Position numbers and translations under genes: made by a program
Shown here: positions 1 to 10,215 of the stretch, in pieces
How positions within the stretch are numbered: the stretch's first letter is position 1
Layout: each line of letters starts with the position of its first letter
Assembly (NCBI RefSeq): GCF_040947875.1
Contig: NZ_JBFRXN010000001.1
Span: forward strand, 496,001-560,000
DNA from: Pseudomonas sp. MYb118
Lineage (GTDB): Bacteria > Pseudomonadota > Gammaproteobacteria > Pseudomonadales > Pseudomonadaceae
Length of the DNA stretch: 64,000 bases
Direction: 5' to 3'
Notes under the pieces: generated by a model
Databases searched by the model: none
Told to the model about the DNA's origin: nothing
Seen by the model: the letters and a program-made list of their open reading frames with translations, nothing else

Positions 1-843
1 TTGACCACCGTGGCTGGCAACGTGCGCCTGGACAAGACCTCGCGCAACGCGCGGCTGGCGCGAGAGTGGGCGGGGCGCGAGGAGGTGCCGGTGTACGCCG
101 GTGCATCGAAGCCGCTGATGCGCACGCCGATTTATGCCGACAACATTCATGGCAAGGAAGGCATGTCTGGCGTCACCGTGCATGAACCGAAAAAGGGCCT
201 GGCCGAAGGTAATGCAGTCACTTACCTGATCGACACGCTGAAAACCGCGAAACCCCATAGCATCACCATCGCCATGCTGGGGCCGCAGACCAACCTGGCG
301 CTGGCGTTGATGCAGGAGCCCGAGATCGTCCAGGGCATCAAGGAAGTGGTGATCATGGGTGGTGCGCACTTCAACGGCGGCAACATTACCCCCGTGGCCG
401 AATTCAACCTGTTCGCCGATCCGCAGGCCGCCGAGGTCGTGCTCAAAAGCGGCGTCAAGCTGACCTACCTGCCACTGGACGTGACGCACAAGGTCCTGAC
501 CAGTGAAGCGCGCCTGAAGCAGATTGCGGCCTTGAACAACAATGCCAGCAAGCTGGTGGGCGATATCCTCAATGAGTACATCAAGGGCGACATGGAGCAT
601 TACGGGCTGCCTGGCGGCCCGGTGCATGACGCCACCGTCATTGCCTACCTGCTCAAGCCGCAGCTGTTCAGTGGCCGCTCGGTCAATGTGGTGATTGATA
701 GTCGAGAAGGGCCGACATTCGGCCAGACCATCGTCGACTGGTATGACGGCCTGAAAGCGCCGAAGAACGCTTTCTGGGTCGAGAGTGGCGACGCCCAGGG
801 GTTCTTCGACCTGCTGACCGAGCGCCTGGCACGCCTGAAGTAA
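1..843 (+). CDS. Nucleoside hydrolase (inosine/uridine-preferring), 3' part
   Basis: This is the C-terminal 280 residues of a ribonucleoside N-glycohydrolase, which cleaves nucleosides to base and ribose in purine/pyrimidine salvage. Visible family motifs are TTVAGN at the very start, VIMGGAHFNGGNITP near residues 117-131, the EFNLFADPQAAEVV block near 133-146 and PVHDATVIAYL near 206, which carries the C-terminal Asp/His active-site region. The N-terminal DTDPG-type calcium-binding motif lies upstream of the window, so the TTG at base 1 is not the real start; the gene is cut by the window edge. The family usually has about 310-340 residues. Family assignment is secure; substrate preference is not visible. 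Confidence 0.88.
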   Translation: MTTVAGNVRLDKTSRNARLAREWAGREEVPVYAGASKPLMRTPIYADNIHGKEGMSGVTVHEPKKGLAEGNAVTYLIDTLKTAKPHSITIAMLGPQTNLALALMQEPEIVQGIKEVVIMGGAHFNGGNITPVAEFNLFADPQAAEVVLKSGVKLTYLPLDVTHKVLTSEARLKQIAALNNNASKLVGDILNEYIKGDMEHYGLPGGPVHDATVIAYLLKPQLFSGRSVNVVIDSREGPTFGQTIVDWYDGLKAPKNAFWVESGDAQGFFDLLTERLARLK

Positions 844-876
844 AAACCTCACACCCGCAGGTGCCGGCCTGCGGGT

Positions 877-1089
877 TCACTCCCTGGCGTTGTCCTCGGC
901 CCCTGTGTAGTCGGCGGGGTATTTCTCGAATACCTGTGCGAAGAAGGATTGCGCGGCTTCGGTTCCCAGCTCCTTGACCAACAGATCGACGCTGATGATT
1001 GCCAGTTCCTCCGGGCTGCCCGGGCTGTAGGAGCTATGGCCCTGTGGCCATTTGGCCTTGATATCGGCGTCGATGCTTACGGTGGTCAT
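877..1089 (-). CDS. Small conserved hypothetical protein
   Basis: A 70-residue acidic protein of unknown function, read from the ATG at 1089 (begins MTTVSIDADIKAKWPQ, ends with an acidic tail). The open frame continues upstream to other possible starts, including an ATG at 1134, but neither start has a convincing ribosome binding site. It has no signal peptide or membrane segment. It converges with the nucleoside hydrolase gene and sits back to back with the 101-residue hypothetical gene. No domain is recognised; codon usage looks native. Confidence 0.5.
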   Translation of the reverse strand: MTTVSIDADIKAKWPQGHSSYSPGSPEELAIISVDLLVKELGTEAAQSFFAQVFEKYPADYTGAEDNARE

Positions 1090-1220
1090 GATGGCGCTCT
1101 GAAGTGGGATGAAGTCTGCCTGTGAGTTAATCATTTTGCCGCGGGTTTGACACTCCGACTTAGGCATGAGGGCAGGGCTGTGCGACACTGGGGCATTGAT
1201 GATTCTTCAAGGAACGTGCT

Positions 1221-1526
1221 GTGCAGATCGACTTGAACGCTCCTGACGGCCTGACCATCGAGGCTGTGCGCCAACTGCTGGCCAGTGCCAGTGATGATGT
1301 GCACACGCAATTGCGGGTGACCAAGGGCGGCATTGCCTATATCTCATCGGGCGTCGTGGGCGGTACCGACATAGACGACCTGCTGTTTCGCCTGGAAACC
1401 TGGGCCAAGGGGTCTGGCTACGTAGGCCGGGTGGCCGCCAGTGACGAGGTCTGGGTCATGCAGATTTTCAATGCGCTGAAAGACAACTGGCCCAAGCCAC
1501 CCTACGACTACATTGATGTTTACTGA
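1221..1526 (+). CDS. Conserved hypothetical protein
   Basis: A 101-residue soluble protein starting at GTG 1221, preceded by an AAGGA ribosome binding site about eight bases upstream. It begins MQIDLNAPDGLTIEAVRQLL and ends with WPKPPYDYIDVY. The sequence suggests a small alpha/beta fold without cysteines, signal peptide or membrane helices. I do not recognise a named family and propose no function. Confidence 0.6.
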   Translation: MQIDLNAPDGLTIEAVRQLLASASDDVHTQLRVTKGGIAYISSGVVGGTDIDDLLFRLETWAKGSGYVGRVAASDEVWVMQIFNALKDNWPKPPYDYIDVY

Positions 1527-1688
1527 GTGTCGTTCATATTCAGTCACGATTGCGGGATGAACGACGGGAGAGGGTCAGGCAAACTCGCCAGCCCGGATCC
1601 AGGGCAAGGTGCTAGCACTGCCTCGGGAAACCAAACGCCAAATTGGCGGTCGCACGATTTAAGCTCAACTATTGGAAAAGGAGGCTTC

Positions 1689-2009
1689 ATGCCTTGGAAG
1701 CTCGCGTCATTGGGTACTTTGCTGGCCGCTAGCCTGCTGGCAGGTTGCAGTAATACATCCACCGACTCGGCCGCAGACCCTGTTGCAACGACGGACTCCG
1801 GTCACAGTCGTTGTGAAGCGAAGGCTGCCGAATTCGCCCTTGGCAAAAAGGCTTCGCCCGAGCTGCTGGAGCAGGCGCGTGTTCGTGCCGGTGCGCAAAA
1901 TGCCCGAATCCTCAAGCCTGACGACATGGTAACGCTGGAATACCGTTCCGATCGCCTGAACCTGAACACCGATGCGAACCTGATGATCACCCGCGTCAAC
2001 TGCGGCTGA
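1689..2009 (+). CDS. I78-family peptidase inhibitor-like lipoprotein
   Basis: A 106-residue protein whose start at ATG 1689 follows a strong AAAAGGAGG site. Residues 1-21 form a lipoprotein signal with lipobox LLAG-C, so the mature protein should be anchored in an envelope membrane. The remainder fits the small proteinase-inhibitor I78 family: a conserved Cys in SRCEAKAAEFALGK, the RAGAQNARI segment, VTLEYRSDRLNL, then a terminal ITRVNCG with the partner Cys. Such proteins are thought to protect the periplasm from serine proteases; that role is inferred from the family. A terminator follows directly. Confidence 0.72.
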   Translation: MPWKLASLGTLLAASLLAGCSNTSTDSAADPVATTDSGHSRCEAKAAEFALGKKASPELLEQARVRAGAQNARILKPDDMVTLEYRSDRLNLNTDANLMITRVNCG

Positions 2010-2034
2010 TAGCGTCAGGCTTTTGCATCACCCA

Positions 2035-2067
2035 TAAAAAACCCCGTCACATGGACGGGGTTTTTTT
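2035..2067. terminator. Rho-independent terminator
   Basis: The arms ACCCCGTC and GACGGGGT form an eight-base-pair GC-rich stem, flanked by an A run on the left and T7 on the right. The hairpin can therefore stop transcription of the inhibitor gene on the plus strand and of the cold-shock gene arriving from the minus strand. Confidence 0.88.
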
Positions 2068-2081
2068 AGTGCGCCGGGAAA

Positions 2082-2294
2082 TTACTCTGGGCGAACTTGT
2101 GCAGCTTGCATACCCTTTTGGCCTTTCTCAGCCACGAAGGATACGGTTTGGCCTTCTTTCAGGCTTTTGAAACCGTCGCTTTCGATAGCTTTGAAGTGTA
2201 CGAACAGGTCGTCACCGCCACCTTGAGGAGTGATGAAGCCGAAGCCTTTTTCATCGTTGAACCATTTAACGGTGCCGGTTTGGCGATTAGACAT
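2082..2294 (-). CDS. Cold-shock domain protein (CspA family)
   Basis: A 70-residue single cold-shock domain protein, an OB-fold RNA/single-stranded DNA chaperone acting in the cytoplasm. The RNP1 motif KGFGFI and RNP2 motif DLFVHF are both intact, as is the starting [11 protein letters not shown] block. The start at ATG 2294 is chosen because it gives the family length and has GGAG upstream. A stretch of nearly 300 bases without a credible gene lies upstream, which is compatible with the long 5' leader typical of temperature-regulated csp genes. Which Pseudomonas paralogue this is cannot be decided here. Confidence 0.93.
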   Translation of the reverse strand: MSNRQTGTVKWFNDEKGFGFITPQGGGDDLFVHFKAIESDGFKSLKEGQTVSFVAEKGQKGMQAAQVRPE

Positions 2295-2585
2295 GGTGTA
2301 TCTCCAAGAAACATATATTTTCAGTAGTACTGTGTTGCTCAGGCCAACTGGGCACACCGGGGTATCATAGTCGAAATGTTCGATTTGGGAGCCCCCCGCA
2401 GGCACTGTTTGCCCCGTACGCACACGCTCTTTGTTGCTCGATGCGTCTGGAAGCCCCGATTTAAAAGGCTTTCAGGCGAAAGTAAAGACGATAAAAAAAG
2501 CTGTAAAACCTGCATAAATTGTTGAAAAAGGCGCTTTTCGCGGGGGTTCAACGGTGATCGGACCCCTCATTGCGCCTTTTTGGCG
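2295..2585 (-). promoter_or_regulatory. Gene-free interval upstream of the cold-shock gene
   Basis: There is no convincing coding frame in these 291 bases; the one open minus-strand frame has no ribosome binding site and unusual composition. The part from about 2460 to 2530 is AT-rich with A runs and could hold the promoter. Long structured leaders are common for csp genes, but no specific thermosensor fold can be asserted by eye. Confidence 0.35.
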
Positions 2586-2888
2586 TTACTTCTTGGCCTT
2601 GTTATCGGCCTTGCATGAGGCGATTTGGCTCAGTGCCTTTTGCTGCAATGCTTCGCTGGCCTTGTTGTCCATCAGGGCCTGAAGGTCAGCGGCGGGGTAT
2701 GACTTGATCGCATCGGCGCCACATGCGCAATGCGCTTTGGCGGCTGCGGCGCCGATCTGCTGGCTGGCCGCCTGGGTGCACTGAGCCATGTACTTCTCGC
2801 GTTCACCCTTGGGCCATTCCGCGTGGGCAGTCAGCGGCAGCAGGAGAACGAGAGGGGCGGCGACGGCGAACAAACGATTCAGACGCAT
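2586..2888 (-). CDS. Secreted small hypothetical protein
   Basis: A 100-residue protein starting at ATG 2888, eight bases after an AAGGAG site. Residues 1-23 are a Sec signal peptide ending AHA, so a periplasmic location is likely. The mature part has four cysteines (MAQCTQAA, AHCACG, SCKADN), which suggests disulfides or a metal/haem site, though no CxxCH motif exists. An upstream in-frame ATG at 2912 is rejected because the ribosome binding site would lie inside the coding sequence. No family is recognised. Confidence 0.68.
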   Translation of the reverse strand: MRLNRLFAVAAPLVLLLPLTAHAEWPKGEREKYMAQCTQAASQQIGAAAAKAHCACGADAIKSYPAADLQALMDNKASEALQQKALSQIASCKADNKAKK

Positions 2889-3148
2889 GCTGAGATGCTC
2901 CTTGTGGGTCAATGTCTTTTTATCTGAGGGGTGAAAGGGCTTTCTAGTTCAGCACTCTGGCACAAAATGGCCGATTTGCCTCGATGCAAAACCTTGGCGC
3001 CGCCACGACCGTTCATCTGTGCTAGCATGCCTCGCTTGGATATTTGCAAGTCACGAGCGACCTTCAGTCCCGGCGGCGGCAGATGTCCGAATAACCCTGA
3101 TTTGAATCCCAGTCACTCTGGTTCGGTTTTCCGGTTGGCCGCAAGGCT

Positions 3149-3242
3149 CCTGCCGCTGTAAGGCAGGCGTTCGTCATTGAATGGCCTGGACTGGATCTTG
3201 TACTGGCTCATCCCAACCCACGTGACCTTTGGTAGGGGTCAC
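3149..3242 (+). promoter_or_regulatory. thrS leader: two tRNA-Thr anticodon-arm-like hairpins
   Basis: Hairpin 1 has stem CCTGCC/GGCAGG at 3149-3154 and 3162-3167 with the seven-base loop GCTGTAA; its three central bases, TGU, equal the tRNA-Thr(UGU) anticodon. Hairpin 2 has stem GTGACC/GGTCAC at 3222-3227 and 3237-3242, closed by a T-G pair, with the seven-base loop TTGGTAG: U33, anticodon GGU and A37 all fall in tRNA register. It ends 19 bases before the thrS ATG, next to the ribosome binding site. E. coli ThrRS represses its own mRNA through anticodon-arm-like hairpins in a similar position; function here is inferred. Confidence 0.55.
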
Positions 3243-3261
3243 CACTAGGAGAGGAGGCGCC

Positions 3262-5184
3262 ATGCCAACTATTACTCTTCCCGACGGCAGTCAACGTTCA
3301 TTCGACCACCCGGTTTCCGTAGCCGAGGTCGCCGCATCCATCGGTGCAGGCCTGGCCAAGGCCACCCTGGCCGGCAAGGTCAATGGCAAGCTGGTTGACG
3401 CCAGCGACATCATCGACAGCGATGCCACACTGCAAATCATCACGCCAAAGGATGAAGAGGGGCTGGAGATCATTCGCCACTCTTGCGCGCACCTGGTTGG
3501 CCATGCGGTCAAGCAGCTGTACCCGACTGCCAAGATGGTCATCGGGCCGGTCATCGACGAAGGCTTCTATTACGACATCGCCTTCGAACGTCCTTTCACC
3601 CCGGACGACATGGCCGCCATTGAACACCGCATGCAGCAGCTGATCGAAAAAGATTACGACGTGATCAAGAAAGTCACTCCGCGCGCCGAAGTGATCGAAG
3701 TGTTCAAGGCCCGCGGCGAAGACTACAAGCTGCGCCTGGTCGAGGACATGCCGAACGAACAGGCCATGGGCCTGTACTATCACGAAGAATACGTCGACAT
3801 GTGCCGCGGTCCGCACGTGCCGAACACCCGTTTCCTCAAATCCTTCAAGCTGACCAAGCTGTCCGGCGCCTACTGGCGTGGCGATGCCAAGAACGAGCAA
3901 TTGCAGCGCGTCTATGGCACCGCGTGGGCGGACAAGAAGCAGCTGGCTGCCTACATCCAGCGCATCGAAGAAGCTGAAAAGCGCGATCACCGCAAGATCG
4001 GCAAGCGCCTGGGCCTGTTCCACACCCAGGAAGAAGCGCCGGGCATGGTGTTCTGGCACCCGAACGGCTGGACCCTGTACCAGGTGCTCGAGCAGTACAT
4101 GCGCAAGGTTCAGCGTGAAAACGGTTACCTGGAGATCAAGACTCCGCAGGTCGTCGACCGCAGCCTGTGGGAGAAATCCGGGCACTGGGCGAACTACGCC
4201 GACAACATGTTCACCACCGAGTCGGAAAGCCGCGACTACGCCATCAAGCCAATGAACTGCCCTTGCCACGTGCAAGTGTTCAACCAGGGCCTGAAGAGCT
4301 ACCGCGAGCTGCCGCTGCGCCTGGCCGAGTTCGGTGCCTGCCACCGTAACGAGCCATCGGGTGCGCTGCACGGCATCATGCGTGTGCGTGCGTTCACCCA
4401 GGACGACGCCCACATCTTCTGCACCGAAGAGCAGATGCAGGCCGAATCCGCTGCGTTCATCAAGCTGACCATGGATGTCTACGCCGATTTCGGCTTCAAG
4501 GACATCGAGATGAAGCTGTCCACTCGTCCGGAAAAACGCGTCGGTTCCGACGAGCTTTGGGATCGCGCCGAAGCGGCACTGGCCGCAGCGCTAGACAGTG
4601 CGGGCCTGCCGTACGATCTGCAGCCAGGAGAGGGTGCCTTCTACGGACCGAAGATTGAATTCTCGCTGAAAGATTGCCTTGGCCGTGTCTGGCAGTGTGG
4701 TACCCTGCAGCTCGATTTTAACCTGCCTGTCCGTCTGGGCGCCGAATTCGTCTCCGAAGACAACAGCCGCAAGCATCCAGTGATGCTGCACCGTGCGATC
4801 CTCGGCTCGTTCGAGCGTTTCGTCGGAATTCTGATCGAGCACTACGAAGGGGCATTCCCTGCGTGGCTGGCGCCGACTCAGGCTGTGGTGATGAACATCA
4901 CTGATAAACAAGCAGATTTCGTCGCCCAAGTGGAAAAAACTCTCAACGAAAGCGGGTTTCGTGCCAAGTCTGACTTGAGAAATGAAAAAATCGGCTTTAA
5001 AATCCGCGAGCATACCTTGCTCAAGGTTCCATACCTCCTGGTTATTGGAGATAAGGAAGTCGAGACGCAGACTGTCGCTGTGCGCACTCGTGAAGGCGCT
5101 GACCTGGGCTCGATGCCCGTCGCCCAGTTCTCCGAGTTTCTCGCACAAGCGGTTTCCCGGCGTGGTCGCCAAGATTCGGAGTAA
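3262..5184 (+). CDS. thrS: Threonyl-tRNA synthetase
   Basis: A 640-residue class II synthetase that charges tRNA-Thr. Domain order: N-terminal TGS domain ([11 protein letters not shown]...), editing domain with [14 protein letters not shown] near residue 74 and the Zn-type [13 protein letters not shown] near 180, then the catalytic core with class II motif 2 ([22 protein letters not shown]) and the zinc-binding Cys in PMNCPCH, and a C-terminal anticodon-binding domain. The ATG at 3262 is chosen over an upstream in-frame GTG because it follows a strong AGGAGAGGAGG and gives exactly the family length. The leader hairpins upstream suggest autogenous control. infC follows with overlap. Confidence 0.97.
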   Translation: MPTITLPDGSQRSFDHPVSVAEVAASIGAGLAKATLAGKVNGKLVDASDIIDSDATLQIITPKDEEGLEIIRHSCAHLVGHAVKQLYPTAKMVIGPVIDEGFYYDIAFERPFTPDDMAAIEHRMQQLIEKDYDVIKKVTPRAEVIEVFKARGEDYKLRLVEDMPNEQAMGLYYHEEYVDMCRGPHVPNTRFLKSFKLTKLSGAYWRGDAKNEQLQRVYGTAWADKKQLAAYIQRIEEAEKRDHRKIGKRLGLFHTQEEAPGMVFWHPNGWTLYQVLEQYMRKVQRENGYLEIKTPQVVDRSLWEKSGHWANYADNMFTTESESRDYAIKPMNCPCHVQVFNQGLKSYRELPLRLAEFGACHRNEPSGALHGIMRVRAFTQDDAHIFCTEEQMQAESAAFIKLTMDVYADFGFKDIEMKLSTRPEKRVGSDELWDRAEAALAAALDSAGLPYDLQPGEGAFYGPKIEFSLKDCLGRVWQCGTLQLDFNLPVRLGAEFVSEDNSRKHPVMLHRAILGSFERFVGILIEHYEGAFPAWLAPTQAVVMNITDKQADFVAQVEKTLNESGFRAKSDLRNEKIGFKIREHTLLKVPYLLVIGDKEVETQTVAVRTREGADLGSMPVAQFSEFLAQAVSRRGRQDSE

Positions 5185-5735
5185 TTATTATTAAGCGTGA
5201 TATGAGACAAGATAAACGAACTGCACCGAAAGCCCCGATCAACGAGAATATCTCGGCACGCGAGGTTCGGTTAATTGGCGCTGACGGCGAGCAGATTGGC
5301 ATCGTCTCGATTGATGAAGCGCTTCGTATTGCTGATGAAGCCAAGCTTGATCTGGTAGAAATTTCCGCTGACGCAGTCCCGCCTGTTTGCCGGGTGATGG
5401 ACTACGGCAAGTCGATCTTCGAAAAGAAGAAGCAGGTTGCAGCGGCGAAGAAGAACCAGAAGCAGATTCAGGTTAAAGAAATCAAGTTTCGTCCAGGGAC
5501 GGAGGAAGGGGATTACCAGGTAAAACTACGCAACCTGGTACGTTTCCTGAGTGACGGGGACAGGGCCAAGGTATCCTTGCGATTCCGCGGCCGTGAGATG
5601 GCCCACCAGGAGCTGGGGATGGAACTCCTCAAGCGAGTTGAAGCTGACTTGCTCGAGTACGGTTCGGTCGAACAGCATCCGAAGATGGAAGGACGCCAGC
5701 TGATCATGGTCATCGCCCCGAAAAAGAAGAAATAA
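5184..5735 (+). CDS. infC: Translation initiation factor IF-3 (AUU start)
   Basis: IF-3 binds the 30S subunit and monitors start-codon/initiator-tRNA pairing. The protein has the N domain ([23 protein letters not shown]), a Lys-rich linker and the C domain ([36 protein letters not shown]), and ends APKKKK. The first ATG is at 5202, but conserved coding continues upstream through tandem ATT codons; ATT at 5184 gives 183 residues and overlaps the last base of the thrS stop. ATT at 5187 or 5190 sits at better spacing from the GGAG at 5178. infC classically starts at AUU, allowing IF-3 to repress itself. Confidence 0.9.
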   Translation: MIIKRDMRQDKRTAPKAPINENISAREVRLIGADGEQIGIVSIDEALRIADEAKLDLVEISADAVPPVCRVMDYGKSIFEKKKQVAAAKKNQKQIQVKEIKFRPGTEEGDYQVKLRNLVRFLSDGDRAKVSLRFRGREMAHQELGMELLKRVEADLLEYGSVEQHPKMEGRQLIMVIAPKKKK

Positions 5736-5795
5736 TCAACAGGGCACGGCAGGCCTTCTGATTATGTTTATCAACTGAATGCGGAGTATCCGAAC

Positions 5796-5990
5796 ATGCC
5801 AAAAATGAAAACCAAAAGTGGTGCTGCCAAGCGGTTTCTGAAAACTGCTAACGGCATCAAGCACAAACACGCTTTCAAGAGCCACATCCTGACCAAAATG
5901 TCGACCAAGCGTAAGCGTCAACTGCGCGGTAGCAGCTTGCTGCATCCGTCTGACGTGGCAAAAGTCGAGCGCATGCTGCGCCTTCGTTAA
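5796..5990 (+). CDS. rpmI: 50S ribosomal protein L35
   Basis: A 64-residue, very basic protein beginning [14 protein letters not shown] and ending VERMLRLR, the standard bacterial L35 length and sequence. It follows infC by 60 bases and precedes rplT by 28, forming the usual infC-rpmI-rplT operon. In E. coli, L20 represses translation of this operon by binding RNA upstream of rpmI; whether the short gap here folds similarly cannot be judged by eye. Confidence 0.97.
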   Translation: MPKMKTKSGAAKRFLKTANGIKHKHAFKSHILTKMSTKRKRQLRGSSLLHPSDVAKVERMLRLR

Positions 5991-6018
5991 TTTTAGTCAA
6001 GAATAGAGGAAGTAACTC

Positions 6019-6375
6019 ATGGCTCGTGTAAAGCGTGGCGTCATTGCCCGTAAACGTCACAAAAAAATTCTGAAACTTGCTAAAGGCTACTATGGCGCAC
6101 GCTCCCGCGTATTCCGCGTTGCCAAGCAAGCGGTAATCAAGGCAGGCCAATACGCCTACCGTGACCGTCGTCAGAAAAAACGTCAGTTCCGCGCTCTGTG
6201 GATCGCTCGTATCAACGCTGGTGCTCGTATCAACGGTCTGTCCTACAGCCGTTTCATCGCCGGCCTGAAAAAAGCGTCCATCGAGATCGACCGTAAGGTT
6301 CTGGCTGATCTGGCAGTGAACGAAAAAGCGGCGTTTGCTGCGATTGTCGAGAAAGCTAAAGCCACCTTGGCTTAA
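6019..6375 (+). CDS. rplT: 50S ribosomal protein L20
   Basis: A 118-residue protein with the full L20 signature: a basic N-terminal arm ([19 protein letters not shown]), the YYGARSR motif, [18 protein letters not shown] and [14 protein letters not shown]20 is a primary 23S rRNA binder required for early 50S assembly and is also the translational repressor of this operon in E. coli. The ATG at 6019 follows GAGGAAG. It is followed by a terminator-like hairpin before pheS. Confidence 0.97.
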   Translation: MARVKRGVIARKRHKKILKLAKGYYGARSRVFRVAKQAVIKAGQYAYRDRRQKKRQFRALWIARINAGARINGLSYSRFIAGLKKASIEIDRKVLADLAVNEKAAFAAIVEKAKATLA

Positions 6376-6430
6376 GTACCCCCGACAGTCACCCGGCCTC
6401 ACCTCTGTGGGGCCAGGTGTTAAACGTCAT

Positions 6431-7501
<1,071 letters not shown>

Positions 7502-7527
7502 TCGTAACGAATTCTTAGGAGAGCAGG

Positions 7528-9909
7528 ATGAAATTCAGTGAACAATGGCTGCGCGGCTGGGTTAGCCCGCAGGTAAGTCGCGACGAGCTGGTGGCTCGTC
7601 TGTCGATGGCAGGTCTGGAGGTCGACAGCGTGACCCCGGCCGCCGGTGAATTCAGTGGCGTGGTCGTGGGCGAGGTGCTGAGCACCGAGCAGCACCCTGA
7701 CGCCGACAAATTGCGTGTCTGCCAGGTCAGCAATGGCGCCGAGACGTTCCAGGTTGTCTGCGGTGCACCAAACGTGCGCCCGGGCCTGAAGATTCCGTTC
7801 GCCATGATCGGTGCCGAGCTGCCGGGCGACTTCAAGATCAAGAAAGCCAAGCTGCGCGGCGTCGAGTCCAACGGCATGCTGTGCTCCCAGGCCGAGCTGC
7901 AGGTCGGTGAGGGCAACGATGGCCTGATGGAACTGCCGGTCGATGCACCGGTGGGCCAGGACATTCGTGAGTACCTGAACCTGGACGACGCCAGCATCGA
8001 GGTCGACCTGACCCCGAACCGTGGCGACTGCCTGTCCCTGGCCGGTCTGGCCCGTGAAGTGGGCGCTTTGTACGGGGCCAAGGTCAGCCGTCCTGTGGTA
8101 GCCAGCGTTCCGGCTGCCCACGACGAGGTGCGTTCGGTTGAAGTGCTCGCGCCTGCCGCTTGCCCGCGTTACTTGGGGCGCGTCATCCGTAATGTCGATC
8201 TGTCCAAGCCAACGCCGCTGTGGATGGTCGAGCGCCTGCGTCGCGCCGACGTGCGCAGCATCGACGCCGCCGTCGACATCACCAACTACGTGATGCTCGA
8301 ACTGGGCCAGCCGCTGCACGCGTTCGATCTCGCCGAAATCAATGGCGGCATCCGCGTACGCATGGCCGAAAAAGGCGAGAAACTGGTCCTGCTCGACGGC
8401 CAGGAAGTCAGCCTGCGTAGCGATACGCTGGTGATTGCCGACCACTCCCGCGCCCTGGCCATCGCCGGCGTCATGGGTGGCGAGCACAGCGGCGTCAACA
8501 CCGCGACCACCCGCGACATCTTCCTGGAAAGTGCGTTCTTCGATCAGATCGCCGTGGCTGGCAAGGCCCGTTCCTACGGCCTGCACACCGATGCCTCGCA
8601 CCGTTACGAGCGTGGCGTGGACTGGAAACTGGCCCGTGAAGCCATGGAGCGCGCCACCGGCCTGCTGCTGGAGATCACTGGCGGCGAAGCGGGTCCGATC
8701 ATCGAGACCGTCAGCGAACAGCACCTGCCGTCGATCGCACCGGTCACCCTGCGTGCCCAGCGCATCACCCAGATGCTCGGCATGGAAATGGCTTCGGCCG
8801 AAGTCGAAAGCCTGCTCGGCGGCCTGGGCCTGACCGTCACCGCTGAAGGGGCAGGGCAGTGGCGCGTGGACGTGCCAAGCCATCGCTTCGACATCAGCCT
8901 GGAAGTCGACCTGATCGAAGAGCTGGCACGCCTCTACGGCTACAACCGCCTGCCGGTTCGTTACCCGCAAGCCCGCCTGGCCCCGCAAGCCAAGGCTGAA
9001 GCGCGTAGCGACCTGCCTGAACTGCGTCGCCTGCTGGTGGCTCGCGGTTATCAGGAAGCGATCACCTACAGCTTCATTGATCCGAAACAATTCGAGTTGT
9101 TTAATCCGGGCGTAGAGCCGCTGTTGCTGGCCAACCCGATTTCCAACGACATGGCGGCCATGCGCTCGTCCCTGTGGCCGGGCCTGGTCAAGGCGCTTCA
9201 GCACAACCTGAACCGTCAACAGGACCGCGTGCGCCTGTTCGAAAGCGGCCTGCGTTTTGTTGGGCAACTGGAAGGCTTGAAACAAGAGCCGATGCTGGCC
9301 GGTGTAGTGTGCGGCAGCCGCTTGCCGGAAGGCTGGGCACAAGGTCGCGATGTCGTGGACTTCTTCGACGTCAAGGCCGATGTAGAAGCGGTACTGGGTT
9401 TTGCCGGGGCGCTGGATTCGTTCACCTTCGTGCCGGGCAAGCACCCCGCGTTGCATCCGGGCCAGACCGCGCGCATCGAGCGTGAAGGTCGCCTGGTCGG
9501 TTTTGTCGGTGCGATTCACCCTGAACTGTCGAAAGCCCTGGGGCTTGATCGTCCGGTGTTCGTCTTCGAGCTGGTTCTGGCAGAAGTGGCACTGGGTAAA
9601 ATGCCTAAATTCCAGGAGTTGTCGCGCTTTCCTGAAGTGCGTCGTGACCTGGCGCTGCTGGCGGATACCGGTGTTGCGGCCAGTGCCGTACTGGACGTAA
9701 TCCGTGAAAATGCAGGCGAATGGCTGACGGACCTCAGGCTATTTGACGTGTATCAGGGTAAAGGTATTGATCCGCATAGAAAAAGCCTTGCAGTTGGCTT
9801 GACCTGGCAGCATCCATCGCGCACTCTTAATGACGATGAGGTGAATACCGCAACGCAAAACATCCTCACCTCGCTCGAACAAAGGTTGAACGCCACGTTA
9901 AGGAAGTGA
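7528..9909 (+). CDS. pheT: Phenylalanyl-tRNA synthetase beta subunit
   Basis: A 793-residue structural, editing and tRNA-binding subunit. It opens with MKFSEQWLRGWVSP, followed by the EMAP/tRNA-binding domain (HPDADKLRVCQVSNG, VVCGAPNVRPG), the B3/B4 editing domain (DVRSIDAAVDITNYVMLELG), the B5 domain, the catalytic-like domain and a C-terminal ferredoxin-like anticodon-binding domain (FPEVRRDLALL, GKGIDPHRKSLAVGL). The length matches the family. GGAG precedes the ATG, and ihfA begins only three bases after its stop. Confidence 0.97.
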   Translation: MKFSEQWLRGWVSPQVSRDELVARLSMAGLEVDSVTPAAGEFSGVVVGEVLSTEQHPDADKLRVCQVSNGAETFQVVCGAPNVRPGLKIPFAMIGAELPGDFKIKKAKLRGVESNGMLCSQAELQVGEGNDGLMELPVDAPVGQDIREYLNLDDASIEVDLTPNRGDCLSLAGLAREVGALYGAKVSRPVVASVPAAHDEVRSVEVLAPAACPRYLGRVIRNVDLSKPTPLWMVERLRRADVRSIDAAVDITNYVMLELGQPLHAFDLAEINGGIRVRMAEKGEKLVLLDGQEVSLRSDTLVIADHSRALAIAGVMGGEHSGVNTATTRDIFLESAFFDQIAVAGKARSYGLHTDASHRYERGVDWKLAREAMERATGLLLEITGGEAGPIIETVSEQHLPSIAPVTLRAQRITQMLGMEMASAEVESLLGGLGLTVTAEGAGQWRVDVPSHRFDISLEVDLIEELARLYGYNRLPVRYPQARLAPQAKAEARSDLPELRRLLVARGYQEAITYSFIDPKQFELFNPGVEPLLLANPISNDMAAMRSSLWPGLVKALQHNLNRQQDRVRLFESGLRFVGQLEGLKQEPMLAGVVCGSRLPEGWAQGRDVVDFFDVKADVEAVLGFAGALDSFTFVPGKHPALHPGQTARIEREGRLVGFVGAIHPELSKALGLDRPVFVFELVLAEVALGKMPKFQELSRFPEVRRDLALLADTGVAASAVLDVIRENAGEWLTDLRLFDVYQGKGIDPHRKSLAVGLTWQHPSRTLNDDEVNTATQNILTSLEQRLNATLRK

Positions 9910-9912
9910 CGT

Positions 9913-10215
9913 ATGGGGGCTTTGACGAAAGCTGAGATGGCGGAACGTCTGTATGAAGAGCTGGGCCTGAACAAACGTGAAGCCAAGGAATTGGTCGAAC
10001 TGTTTTTCGAAGAAATCAGGCACGCGCTCGAAGACAACGAACAAGTCAAATTGTCCGGTTTCGGCAATTTCGACCTTCGGGACAAACGCCAGCGGCCTGG
10101 CCGCAATCCGAAAACGGGTGAAGAAATCCCGATCACGGCTCGCCGTGTGGTCACCTTTCGTCCAGGGCAGAAGTTGAAGGCCCGAGTTGAGGCTTATGCT
10201 GGAACCAAGTCATAA
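9913..10215 (+). CDS. ihfA: Integration host factor alpha subunit
   Basis: A 100-residue DNA-bending nucleoid protein of the HU/IHF family, pairing with IhfB to bind specific sites in promoters and recombination substrates. The diagnostic [25 protein letters not shown] arm (given here in two parts: residues near 48-60 and 61-72) and [16 protein letters not shown] are intact. Its place after pheT is conserved across gammaproteobacteria. The ATG at 9913 is three bases after pheT, and the next regulator gene overlaps its 3' end by 20 bases. Confidence 0.96.
   Translation: MGALTKAEMAERLYEELGLNKREAKELVELFFEEIRHALEDNEQVKLSGFGNFDLRDKRQRPGRNPKTGEEIPITARRVVTFRPGQKLKARVEAYAGTKS

Noticed and set aside
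2339..2551. 70-codon minus-strand frame upstream of the cold-shock gene
   Set aside because: No ribosome binding site and atypical composition; better explained as csp leader and promoter.
3298..4413. 371-codon open frame on the minus strand opposite thrS
   Set aside because: It is a shadow of the high-GC thrS codons, with no ribosome binding site or recognisable protein features.
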